Shown here in pieces: positions 7,821-14,965 of a DNA stretch of 17,485 nucleotides (within the stretch, counting starts at the first letter, position 1; the number at the start of each line of letters is the position of its first letter). The position numbers were made by a program, and so were the translations under genes. The stretch is from CAINVV01 sp037129695 (lineage in GTDB: Bacteria > Bacteroidota > Bacteroidia > Bacteroidales > Prolixibacteraceae): contig JBAXUL010000086.1 in NCBI GenBank assembly GCA_037129695.1, positions 1-17,485 on the forward strand, written 5' to 3'. A model generated the notes under the pieces. The model searched no databases. It worked only from the letters and a program-made list of their open reading frames with translations, and was not told the origin of the DNA.

Positions 7821-7982
7821 GCAGAATCCTCAAAAAATGGGAATCAGCATCTACGACATTTAAATGTTCTTTTAACTTATATCCAACGGTAGGATCAAAA
7901 ATTAGAATGGCAACCTCGATCTTCTTAAATTTTAATCTATTTTTAGCAAATAAATTACAAATCTCCAGAATTCAATAATTTT

Positions 7983-8007
7983 TAATCTGTAATTTTTAAT
8001 TTGTAAT
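7983..8007. repeat. AT-rich 25-nt repeat, copy 2
   Basis: Matches 186-210 at 24 of 25 positions (C to T at position 12) and is followed by one more TTTGT unit. It lies 34 nt upstream of the rhaT start, so it falls in the rhaT leader or promoter region. Confidence 0.6.
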
Positions 8008-8041
8008 TTGTTCACTACCATACTAACAAACAATGTATTAA

Positions 8042-9127
8042 ATGAATGCACTTTTAGGAGTTATTTTTCACTCGATCGGCGGCTTTGCTTCCGGAAGTTT
8101 TTACATGCCTTTCAGTAAGGTAAAAGGTTGGGCTTGGGAGAGTTATTGGATTATTGGAGGACTTTTCTCCTGGCTGATTGTTCCACCATTGGCTGCCTGG
8201 CTAACCATCCCCGGCTTTGCACAGATCATCGGCAGCACATCAACCAATATCCTTTCCATTACTTACCTGATGGGTCTGCTTTGGGGTATTGGCGGACTCA
8301 CTTATGGATTGGGTGTGAGGTACCTGGGTATGTCGCTGGGTAACTCCGTGGTTTTGGGCTTCTGTTCTGCATTCGGTGCACTTATTCCTCCTATTTATTA
8401 TTCGATCAATCCAACTGCCGGGAAAATTTCATTCATCCATATGCTGGGAAATCCTGGTGGAAGGTTGGTGCTCCTGGGTGTTCTTGTCTGCCTTACCGGT
8501 ATTGCCATCTCCGGAAACGCAGGCTGGAAGAAGGAGAAGGAACTTACGCCAGAGCAGACAAAAGCCAGTGTTCAGGAGTTTAGCCTTGTAAAAGGTTTGA
8601 TCATTGCGGTCATATCCGGTATCCTGAGTTCATTCTTTAATTTTGGTATTGAAGCCGGAAAGCCAATGGCAATTATTGCCAACGAAGCGTGGAAAGTTGC
8701 CAATCCCAACCAAGGGGAATTCCTTTTCCAAAACAACGTAATTTTCGTGGTTATCTTATGGGGTGGGTTGACTACTAACCTGATATGGACCACCATCCTG
8801 AACTTTAAAAACAAGACATACAGCAATTTCACGGACATTAAGAAGCCTTTGCTGAACAACTACTTCTTTGCGGCCCTTGCCGGCACCACCTGGTTTCTGC
8901 AGTTCTTCTTCTATGGTATGGGAGAAAGCAAACTGGGCAACGGAGCCAGTTCCTGGATCCTACACATGTCTACCATCATCCTAACGGCCAATATGTGGGG
9001 ACTCTACAACAAGGAGTGGAAAGGTGTTTCATCCAAAACGTTCCGTACTTTCGTGGTAGGAATTGCAGTGATACTTTTGTCGGTGGTCATTGTTGCCTTC
9101 GGAAACTCAACGCTGTTTAACGACTAA
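8042..9127 (+). CDS. rhaT: L-rhamnose:H+ symporter RhaT
   Basis: The 361-residue inner-membrane protein takes up L-rhamnose with protons. It resembles E. coli RhaT (344 residues) along its whole length. The N terminus has HSIGGFASGSFYMPFSKVKGW, then a WESYWIIGGLFSWLIVPP segment, then MGLLWGIGGLTYGLGVRYLG and MSLGNSVVLGF. A charged cytoplasmic stretch lies around 160-180 (WKKEKELTPEQ), followed by KGLIIAVISGILSSFFNFG. Near the C terminus is WFLQFFFYGMGESKLG, a near-identical RhaT signature. About ten hydrophobic helices are visible, as expected for this drug/metabolite-type fold. It is followed after 13 nt by rhaA and is clearly cotranscribed with it. Confidence 0.95.
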   Translation: MNALLGVIFHSIGGFASGSFYMPFSKVKGWAWESYWIIGGLFSWLIVPPLAAWLTIPGFAQIIGSTSTNILSITYLMGLLWGIGGLTYGLGVRYLGMSLGNSVVLGFCSAFGALIPPIYYSINPTAGKISFIHMLGNPGGRLVLLGVLVCLTGIAISGNAGWKKEKELTPEQTKASVQEFSLVKGLIIAVISGILSSFFNFGIEAGKPMAIIANEAWKVANPNQGEFLFQNNVIFVVILWGGLTTNLIWTTILNFKNKTYSNFTDIKKPLLNNYFFAALAGTTWFLQFFFYGMGESKLGNGASSWILHMSTIILTANMWGLYNKEWKGVSSKTFRTFVVGIAVILLSVVIVAFGNSTLFND

Positions 9128-9140
9128 AAAACTGAAAGCC

Positions 9141-10406
9141 ATGAATAAGGAGATGATTTCAAAATCCTATGCTACGGCAAGGGAAATATATGCCTCAATA
9201 GGGATCGATACGGATCTGGTATTGAGAAAAATGGACGAGATACGCATCAGTATTCACTGCTGGCAAACTGATGATGTGGGTGGTTTCGAAACTCCGGATG
9301 CAACTCTTTCAGGAGGCGGAATTCAGGCAACAGGCAATTATCCCGGAAAAGCAACCAACATCCAACAGGTTCGAGCTGATCTGGAGAAAGTCTTTACCCT
9401 CCTGCCGGGAAAGCACAGGATCAACCTCCATGCAATTTACGGAGACTTTGGCGGGGTGGTCGTCGACCGTGATCAGATCGAACTGAAGCATTTCCAAAGC
9501 TGGATCGACTGGTGTAAGAAACTGGGTATCGGCATGGATTTCAATGCCACTTGTTTCTCCCATCCAAGGGCTGCCGATGGCTTTACCCTTTCCAGCAAAA
9601 ATGAGGAAAACCGAAAATTCTGGGTGGAGCATGTCAGACGTTGCCGTGCCATCTCTGCTGAAATAGGAAAGCAATTGGGCACTCCGTGTGTTCACAATAC
9701 CTGGATTCCTGACGGATCAAAGGATACTCCGATCGACAGGAACGGTCACCGGGCATTGCTGAAAAAATCACTTGACGAGGCCATGGCCATCGATTATCCG
9801 AAAAGCCAGATGAAAGATGCGGTTGAAAGTAAGCTCTTCGGCATTGGTGCCGAGTCGATGACTGTCGGATCTCATGATTTCTACCTGGGTTATGCCATTT
9901 CCAACAACAAACTGATCTGTCTGGATAACGGTCACTTTCATCCGACAGAACAGGTCGGTGACAAGATATCTTCCTGTTTGCAGTTCCTTGATGAGGTTTT
10001 GTTGCATGTTACCCGTCCGATCCGCTGGGATTCGGATCATGTGGTTACGCTGAATGACGACTTGCAACTGATTGCACACGAGATTGTCAGGAACAATTTT
10101 CAGAGCCGGGTCAACATCGGACTCGACTTTTTTGATGCTTCCATCAACCGGATCGGGGCTTATGTGATAGGAGCAAGGGCTACCCAAAAAGCCTTCCTGA
10201 TTGCGCTTCTGGAACCAACAAAACTATTGCAGGAATTGGAAGAGAAAGGAATGAATTTTGAGCGTTTGGCTTACCTGGAAGAGCAGAAAACGATGCCGAT
10301 TGGTGCCGTTTGGGCCTACTACCTGATGCAATCGGATGTGGCCGTCGGGCCTGACTATGTGAAAGAGATTCAGGAATACGAAAAGGAAGTACTTTCCAAA
10401 AGATAG
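9141..10406 (+). CDS. rhaA: L-rhamnose isomerase RhaA
   Basis: RhaA converts L-rhamnose to L-rhamnulose in the cytosol, using divalent metal. The 421-residue product is collinear with E. coli RhaA (419). SIHCWQTDDVGGFE lies near 37-50 and GGIQATGNYPGKA near 59-71, then CFSHPRAADGFTLS and VESKLFGIGAES. Structural metal ligands are Glu229, Asp262, His289 and Asp329; the catalytic site has His265, Asp297 and Asp299. All are shifted by exactly five from the E. coli positions as I recall them. The frame is open upstream to 9090, but the ATG at 9141 gives the normal N terminus and leaves a 13-nt gap after rhaT. I see no missing residue. Confidence 0.97.
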   Translation: MNKEMISKSYATAREIYASIGIDTDLVLRKMDEIRISIHCWQTDDVGGFETPDATLSGGGIQATGNYPGKATNIQQVRADLEKVFTLLPGKHRINLHAIYGDFGGVVVDRDQIELKHFQSWIDWCKKLGIGMDFNATCFSHPRAADGFTLSSKNEENRKFWVEHVRRCRAISAEIGKQLGTPCVHNTWIPDGSKDTPIDRNGHRALLKKSLDEAMAIDYPKSQMKDAVESKLFGIGAESMTVGSHDFYLGYAISNNKLICLDNGHFHPTEQVGDKISSCLQFLDEVLLHVTRPIRWDSDHVVTLNDDLQLIAHEIVRNNFQSRVNIGLDFFDASINRIGAYVIGARATQKAFLIALLEPTKLLQELEEKGMNFERLAYLEEQKTMPIGAVWAYYLMQSDVAVGPDYVKEIQEYEKEVLSKR

Positions 10407-10410
10407 AGAC

Positions 10411-10540
10411 AAAGGCAAAAGGCAAAAGTGAGGGACTCCGGTCTGTGGATCGTTGATCAAGGAGATAAGAGCGATAGAATAAGGATAGGAGAGAATTGTG
10501 ATCGGAGCATTATTAACTTTTGCCTTTCTCCTTTTGCCTA
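10411..10540. repeat. Imperfect inverted repeat (GGCAAAAG type) between rhaA and the aldolase
   Basis: The left arm (10411-10429) is AAAGGCAAAAGGCAAAAGT. The right arm (10515-10540) carries the complementary AACTTTTGCC and CTTTTGCCT blocks with a short insertion between them. The arms lie about 85 nt apart, in the 173-nt gap between two genes of one pathway. It could fold into a long hairpin in the transcript or be a small repeat insertion. No ORF of its own is visible. Confidence 0.6.
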
Positions 10541-10579
10541 TAAAAAGAAAAGAGACAGATTATTTACAAATTGAGCAAA

Positions 10580-11710
10580 ATGGACAACGGACTTCAGCAA
10601 TTGGTGGAAATATCGCGCATTTTTGGTGCGGATTCTTCCTATGTCATCGCAGGTGGCGGAAATACTTCCTACAAGAACGAAGAGAAGATATGGATCAAGG
10701 CAAGTGGAATCTCACTGGCAACCATCGATGAATCAGGATTTGTTTCCCTTTCACGCGAAAAACTTGGAGTCATCTCACGGAAGGAATACAGCAAAGATCC
10801 GCTGCTCAGGGAAAATGAAGTCAAGGCGGATTTATTTGAGGCGATCGTATCTCCTAAAGATTTGCGTCCTTCTGTCGAAACCTCCCTGCACGACCTGATT
10901 GGTTATCGCTTTGTGGTACACACCCATCCCACAAAGGTGAATGGTGTGATGTGCTCCCAACATGCAGAAGCAGTCTGCAAAGAATTGTTCGCACACAACG
11001 CGTTGTTTGTTCCATATACGGATCCGGGTTACATCCTTTTCAAAAAAGTAGGGGAAGGGATTAAGGAATTCACAGCAACCAGAGGTTTCGAACCTCAAAT
11101 TATTTTCCTGGAGAACCATGGAGTTTTTGTGGGTGCGGATACCACGGAAGAGATCGATTTCATCTATTCCCAGATCATGACGAAGATTGATGCCAAACTG
11201 ATCACACAACTTCCCTGCAACAAGAAGTCGGAACTTAAATCTTTGTTGATCGATCAGATAGAATCACTACATCCGGGATTTTCGGGATATGCAGCTATGG
11301 GTTTTCAAAGTGATTTACACAGACATTATTTGGCGGATGAAGAGTTGTTCACCCAAGCCAATAAATCTTTCACTCCTGATGATATAGTGTATTGCAAAGC
11401 TCATTATCTTTATATCCCGACACTGTCATCTGAAGAGGACACGCTAAAGAAAGCAACCGAGAAAATAGCGGCCTATTACGGCACTTACGGATATCTTCCC
11501 AAAGTGTTGGCTCTTCAGGGAAAGGGCATTATCGGTGTTGAGGAAAGTCTCAAATCGGCAAGGAATGTATTGGATGTTTACGAAAATATATTGAAAATCA
11601 GTTTTTTTACTGAAAATTTTGGCGGACCAAAATTTTTGAATGATGAACAAATTGCATTCATTGACAATTGGGAAGTTGAAAATTACCGGAGAAAAATGGC
11701 GAAATCCTGA
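10580..11710 (+). CDS. Class II aldolase, probable rhamnulose-1-phosphate aldolase (stand-alone RhaD/YuxG-type domain)
   Basis: This 376-residue protein is a zinc-dependent class II aldolase/adducin-type enzyme. It probably cleaves L-rhamnulose 1-phosphate to dihydroxyacetone phosphate and L-lactaldehyde. Motifs are the phosphate-binding GGGNTSYK (25-32), ASG (41-43), Glu100 as acid/base, and the zinc ligands His114, His116 (VVHTHP) and His180 (ENHGVFV). It is longer than classical RhaD (about 270). Its C-terminal part, ending FIDNWEVENYRRKMAKS, resembles the aldolase half of bifunctional aldolase/short-chain dehydrogenase proteins, but the dehydrogenase half is absent. A TTG at 10571 is in frame; the ATG at 10580 is preferred. 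Rhamnulose phosphate as substrate is inferred from rhaT-rhaA next door; fuculose phosphate or another sugar phosphate is possible. Confidence 0.8.
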   Translation: MDNGLQQLVEISRIFGADSSYVIAGGGNTSYKNEEKIWIKASGISLATIDESGFVSLSREKLGVISRKEYSKDPLLRENEVKADLFEAIVSPKDLRPSVETSLHDLIGYRFVVHTHPTKVNGVMCSQHAEAVCKELFAHNALFVPYTDPGYILFKKVGEGIKEFTATRGFEPQIIFLENHGVFVGADTTEEIDFIYSQIMTKIDAKLITQLPCNKKSELKSLLIDQIESLHPGFSGYAAMGFQSDLHRHYLADEELFTQANKSFTPDDIVYCKAHYLYIPTLSSEEDTLKKATEKIAAYYGTYGYLPKVLALQGKGIIGVEESLKSARNVLDVYENILKISFFTENFGGPKFLNDEQIAFIDNWEVENYRRKMAKS

Positions 11711-11743
11711 GTCTCTTTTACCGAAAAACATAATAATTTTGAT

Positions 11744-13207
11744 ATGCTAATCAAAAAAATTCTGCCTGCTTTTATCGTATTGGCATTGGCTGTGTATTTT
11801 ATTGCAAGTTACAGAGGACCTGAGTCTGGTGTTTCAACCAACATCGACAGAAATAATCTCGAAAAATATTGGAAAACAAAGGAAGTATCCGTTGCCGAAA
11901 ATCAATTTCTTTTAGGCAAGAAAGATGCTTCAATAACATCAAGATTTAGAATTCGCAGTTTTGGGTTGACATTAAAAGTAAAAACGACTCCGGGTGCTAT
12001 TGGCACCATCAATTTTGCTACGTCGAAGAGTTATGATGCCAGTAACTTCAGAGGGTACTCCGTTTTGATCAACAACAGTGATTACAGCACCGGATTACCA
12101 CAGAAAACAGGTAGCTTGAGTAAAATTCGGAATAACTTCATCCGGATGGCAGAAGACAACGAGTGGTTTGATTTGAACATCTCAGTTCTGGAAAACCATA
12201 TCTCGGTTTCCGTTAATGGCAAACTGATCAGTGAATACGTTGAACCTCCAAATGCCAAAAGACTCGAAAATTATGCAGGCATTGTGCTTTCCAGAAGTTT
12301 TATCTCCTTGCGTAAAATAAGTGAGCAAGGGGAAATCATCATTGGCGAAATGAAGATTAAGCCATTCACTGAGGATATAGCAAGGGTCACTCCAACCGTT
12401 AAGATCGACTCGCTTCAGGACGTAATTGACAGCCTAAACCAACGAGAGTTTCCATTAATTGATTTTCACGTCCACCTGAAAGGCGGACTTACCATGGATC
12501 AGGCACAGATGCATGCCAAAGAGAATGGATTTTGTTACGGTGTCGCGGCCAATTGTGGTCTCAAGTTCCCGGTTACCAATGATTCTACACTCAACAGCTA
12601 CCTTCAGAGCATTCAAAAGGAGCCGGTTTTCAAAGCCATGCAATGCGAAGGTCGCGAATGGGTAACACTCTTTTCTCCTGCAGCTGTTGCCGGCTTTGAC
12701 TATATCTTCACCGATGCCATGACCTGGAGCGACCACAAGGGACGCAGAATGCGCCTCTGGATGCCGGATGAAACTTTTGTTGACAATGACCAGCAATTTA
12801 TGGATATGCTGGTTGGGAAAATTGAAGCCGTTATGGAAGGTGAACCTGTCGATATTTATGTCAACCCAACTTTTCTCCCTGCTCAACTGGCTTCCAGATA
12901 TGATGAGTTGTGGACCAATGAGCGCATGGCTCGTGTAGTGAGTGTTCTGCAAAGAAACCAGGTTGCACTGGAAATCAATGCCAGGTATAAGATTCCAAGC
13001 ATTGCCTTTATCCGTAAGGCGAAAGAGGCGGGCGTCAAATTTACTTTCGGAACAAATAATACCAAAAACGACGACTTGAACCGAATGGAATATTGTCTGA
13101 AGGTTATCAGGGAAGTTCACCTGACACAGGAAGATATCTTCATGCCAAAAACAAAAGCGGAAAGGAAAATATTAAAAAAAGGTTTGCCGGCTGCGATTAC
13201 AGGATAG
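11744..13207 (+). CDS. Membrane-anchored or exported protein with DUF1080-like and PHP/amidohydrolase-like domains
   Basis: The 487-residue product begins with a signal peptide or anchor (LPAFIVLALAVYFIASY, 7-23). Residues about 38-208 look like a concanavalin-type beta-sandwich of the DUF1080 (3-keto-disaccharide hydrolase) kind, with GYSVLINN, TGSLSKIRN, EWFDLNISVLENHISVSVNG and a closing GEMKIKPF strand. Residues about 235-480 resemble a PHP/TIM-barrel metallohydrolase: IDFHVHLKGG (Asp240, His242, His244), CEGREWV (301-307), YVNPTFLP (372-379) and ALEINARYKIPS. The strand that normally carries a GSDxH-like motif reads GTNNT (436-440), so the metal site may be altered. It starts 33 nt after the aldolase gene, so it is probably in the same operon. 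The reaction is unknown; a sugar-lactone or modified-sugar hydrolase outside the cytoplasm is a guess. Confidence 0.7.
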   Translation: MLIKKILPAFIVLALAVYFIASYRGPESGVSTNIDRNNLEKYWKTKEVSVAENQFLLGKKDASITSRFRIRSFGLTLKVKTTPGAIGTINFATSKSYDASNFRGYSVLINNSDYSTGLPQKTGSLSKIRNNFIRMAEDNEWFDLNISVLENHISVSVNGKLISEYVEPPNAKRLENYAGIVLSRSFISLRKISEQGEIIIGEMKIKPFTEDIARVTPTVKIDSLQDVIDSLNQREFPLIDFHVHLKGGLTMDQAQMHAKENGFCYGVAANCGLKFPVTNDSTLNSYLQSIQKEPVFKAMQCEGREWVTLFSPAAVAGFDYIFTDAMTWSDHKGRRMRLWMPDETFVDNDQQFMDMLVGKIEAVMEGEPVDIYVNPTFLPAQLASRYDELWTNERMARVVSVLQRNQVALEINARYKIPSIAFIRKAKEAGVKFTFGTNNTKNDDLNRMEYCLKVIREVHLTQEDIFMPKTKAERKILKKGLPAAITG

Positions 13208-13430
13208 AAGAAAGTGGGGGAGACTTGGGGACTGGGAGAAGATGAAAGGATGAGGTAAGTTCCAAAGCGAAGTCTGAGGACTCCGAACAACCATTTTGAT
13301 ACCACTTTGTTTTTTGCCGCATCAATTCAAAATCGAGCCCTTCGGCCCTTCATTAGACTCATGGTATTGCAGTTCAGTGTCTGAAAAAAAAATAATTTCG
13401 TCAAAAAGTATAACTAAATAATTATTAAAG

Positions 13431-14828
13431 ATGTTTACCAAAGAAACGTACATCGGTAGAAGAGCCGTTCTTCGCAATAAAATTGGTTCCGGACTGATTC
13501 TGATTCCGGGAAACCAGGAGTCACCGATGAATTATACCGACAATGCCTACCACTTCAGGCAAGACAGTACTTTCCTTTATTTCTTCGGCTTAGACCTGCC
13601 TGGAATGTTTGGTGTGATTGATGTGGACAACAACCATGACTTGCTTTATGCCAATGACGTCGAAATTGAAGATATCATTTGGATGGGTCCCCAGAAATCA
13701 GTTGCAGAACAGGCATTTTCGGTTGGTGTAGATGTAACCGCTCCTCTGGGGAAACTCAGTCTGACCATTGAAAGGGCCATTCAAAGTGGAAGGAGAATTC
13801 ATTTTTTGCCTCCATACCGTGCAGAAAACAAGATTCAACTGACTCATCTTCTGGGAATCAGCGCTGACAAGCTAAAACAGTACGCTTCGATGGCACTCAT
13901 CAGTGCCTGCGTGGCGATGCGTTCTGTAAAAGATGCAGCGGAAATCGCTGAAATTGAATCTGCGTGTGCAATCGGTTATGAGATGCACGTCACTGCCATG
14001 AAAATGGCTCAGTCAGGCATAATGGAGCAGCAGATTGCAGGTTTCATTGAAGGTATTGCTCTTTCAAAAGGAACCGGAACCTCATTCCCCACGATTCTTA
14101 CCCAAAACGGCGAGACGCTTCACAACCACAACCACTCCTTTGCCCTTGAACCGGGCAGGTTGATGATTGTCGATGCCGGAGCAGAATCCAACGGCCACTA
14201 TGCTTCGGATTTTACAAGAACCATCCCGGTAGGTGGGAAGTTCAGTCAAAAGCAGCTTGACATTTACAATATCGTTCTCGCTGCCAATAACATGGCCTTT
14301 TCGCTGACCAAGCCAGGCGTGACTTACCAGTCAGTTCATTTAAAAACAGCAGCGGTCATTGCCTCCGGACTGAAAGATCTCGGATTGATGAAAGGCGATG
14401 TAGATGAGGCTGTTGCCAATGGGGCTCATGCTCTTTTCTTTCCCCATGGCCTTGGTCATATGATGGGGCTCGATGTACATGACATGGAGGATTATGGCCA
14501 GATTCATGTAGGTTATGACGACGAAATTCGGCCAATCGATCAGTTTGGAACGGCTTATCTTCGCCTTGGACGTCGCCTTCAGCCCGGATTTGTCATTACC
14601 AATGAACCCGGGATCTATTTTATTCCCGCGCTGATTGAAAAATGGGAAAAGGAAAACATTAATTCAGACTTCATTAATTTTGGTAAGGTCAAAGAATACC
14701 TGGGATTTGGCGGAATCCGCCTTGAAGATGATACGCTTGTTACTGAAACCGGAGCCCGGCTTCTGGGTAACCGTATTCCAATCAATCCGGGTGATGTCGA
14801 GGCAATGGTTGCCAGCGGAAAATTGTAG
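13431..14828 (+). CDS. pepP: Xaa-Pro aminopeptidase (aminopeptidase P, M24B)
   Basis: The 465-residue enzyme removes an N-terminal residue preceding proline. It has the aminopeptidase P N-terminal domain (1-about 160), including the characteristic NAYHFRQDSTFLYFFGLDLPG. The pita-bread metallopeptidase domain carries all five dimetal ligands: Asp248 (VDAGAES), Asp260 (YASDFTRT), His343 (PHGLGHMMGLDVHD), Glu392 (TNEPGIYF) and Glu432 (GIRLEDD). No signal peptide is visible, so it is cytosolic. It is separated from the upstream gene by 223 nt and probably has its own promoter. A TAATTTCG sequence at 13393-13400, one base off the -7 consensus, is a weak candidate. It has no evident link with rhamnose use. 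It converges on the lipoxygenase gene. Confidence 0.94.
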   Translation: MFTKETYIGRRAVLRNKIGSGLILIPGNQESPMNYTDNAYHFRQDSTFLYFFGLDLPGMFGVIDVDNNHDLLYANDVEIEDIIWMGPQKSVAEQAFSVGVDVTAPLGKLSLTIERAIQSGRRIHFLPPYRAENKIQLTHLLGISADKLKQYASMALISACVAMRSVKDAAEIAEIESACAIGYEMHVTAMKMAQSGIMEQQIAGFIEGIALSKGTGTSFPTILTQNGETLHNHNHSFALEPGRLMIVDAGAESNGHYASDFTRTIPVGGKFSQKQLDIYNIVLAANNMAFSLTKPGVTYQSVHLKTAAVIASGLKDLGLMKGDVDEAVANGAHALFFPHGLGHMMGLDVHDMEDYGQIHVGYDDEIRPIDQFGTAYLRLGRRLQPGFVITNEPGIYFIPALIEKWEKENINSDFINFGKVKEYLGFGGIRLEDDTLVTETGARLLGNRIPINPGDVEAMVASGKL

Positions 14829-14888
14829 AACAGGAAGGGTAGAAGCCACAATCTTTCTATCAAATTGAAATATTTCTGAGTTCATCTG

Positions 14889-14930
14889 TCATCCTCCAAT
14901 TCAAGAGTTTTGTTTTGAATTGGAGGATGA
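14889..14930. terminator. Perfect 16-bp hairpin between convergent pepP and lipoxygenase genes
   Basis: TCATCCTCCAATTCAA (14889-14904) pairs without mismatch with TTGAATTGGAGGATGA (14915-14930) around a 10-nt loop. It lies 60 nt after the pepP stop and 35 nt after the lipoxygenase stop, exactly where a shared bidirectional terminator is expected. No long T-run follows on either strand, so the terminator role is inferred from placement and stem strength. Confidence 0.75.
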
Positions 14931-14965
14931 AGTTGGATCAAAAAGTTGATCGTGAGCAATTCAAC

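Larger units (their letters stand above)
7473..8041. other. Gene-free 569-bp region with diverged repeats
   Basis: No convincing gene lies between the sulfatase and rhaT. The short ORFs on both strands are explained by the CTTTGCG repeats (7505-7546 and 7781-7820), which translate as RKERKERKE-like strings. The distal end is AT-rich and contains the 25-nt repeat at 7983-8007. I see no clear TAnnTTTG box for rhaT, although its promoter should be here because the gap is long. Confidence 0.7.

Noticed and set aside
7476..7833. Overlapping small minus-strand ORFs encoding RKERKERKE-like strings
   Set aside because: The product is a translation of the CTTTGCG repeat, not a protein family.
9090..9140. 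Upstream start for rhaA inside rhaT
   Set aside because: The extra 17 residues are rhaT coding sequence in another frame and are not part of the RhaA family N terminus.
9768..10187. 139-codon ORF on the minus strand
   Set aside because: Antisense to rhaA, whose family match is strong along its full length; no motif in the antisense product.
12455..13120. 221-codon ORF on the minus strand
   Set aside because: It lies wholly antisense to the DUF1080/PHP gene, has no recognisable motif, and its length is explained by the codon pattern of the real gene.
14931..14945. U-tract for a classical intrinsic terminator after the 16-bp hairpin
   Set aside because: The following bases are AGTTGGATCAAAAAG on the plus strand, with no T-run; on the minus strand none is seen either, so only the hairpin is claimed.
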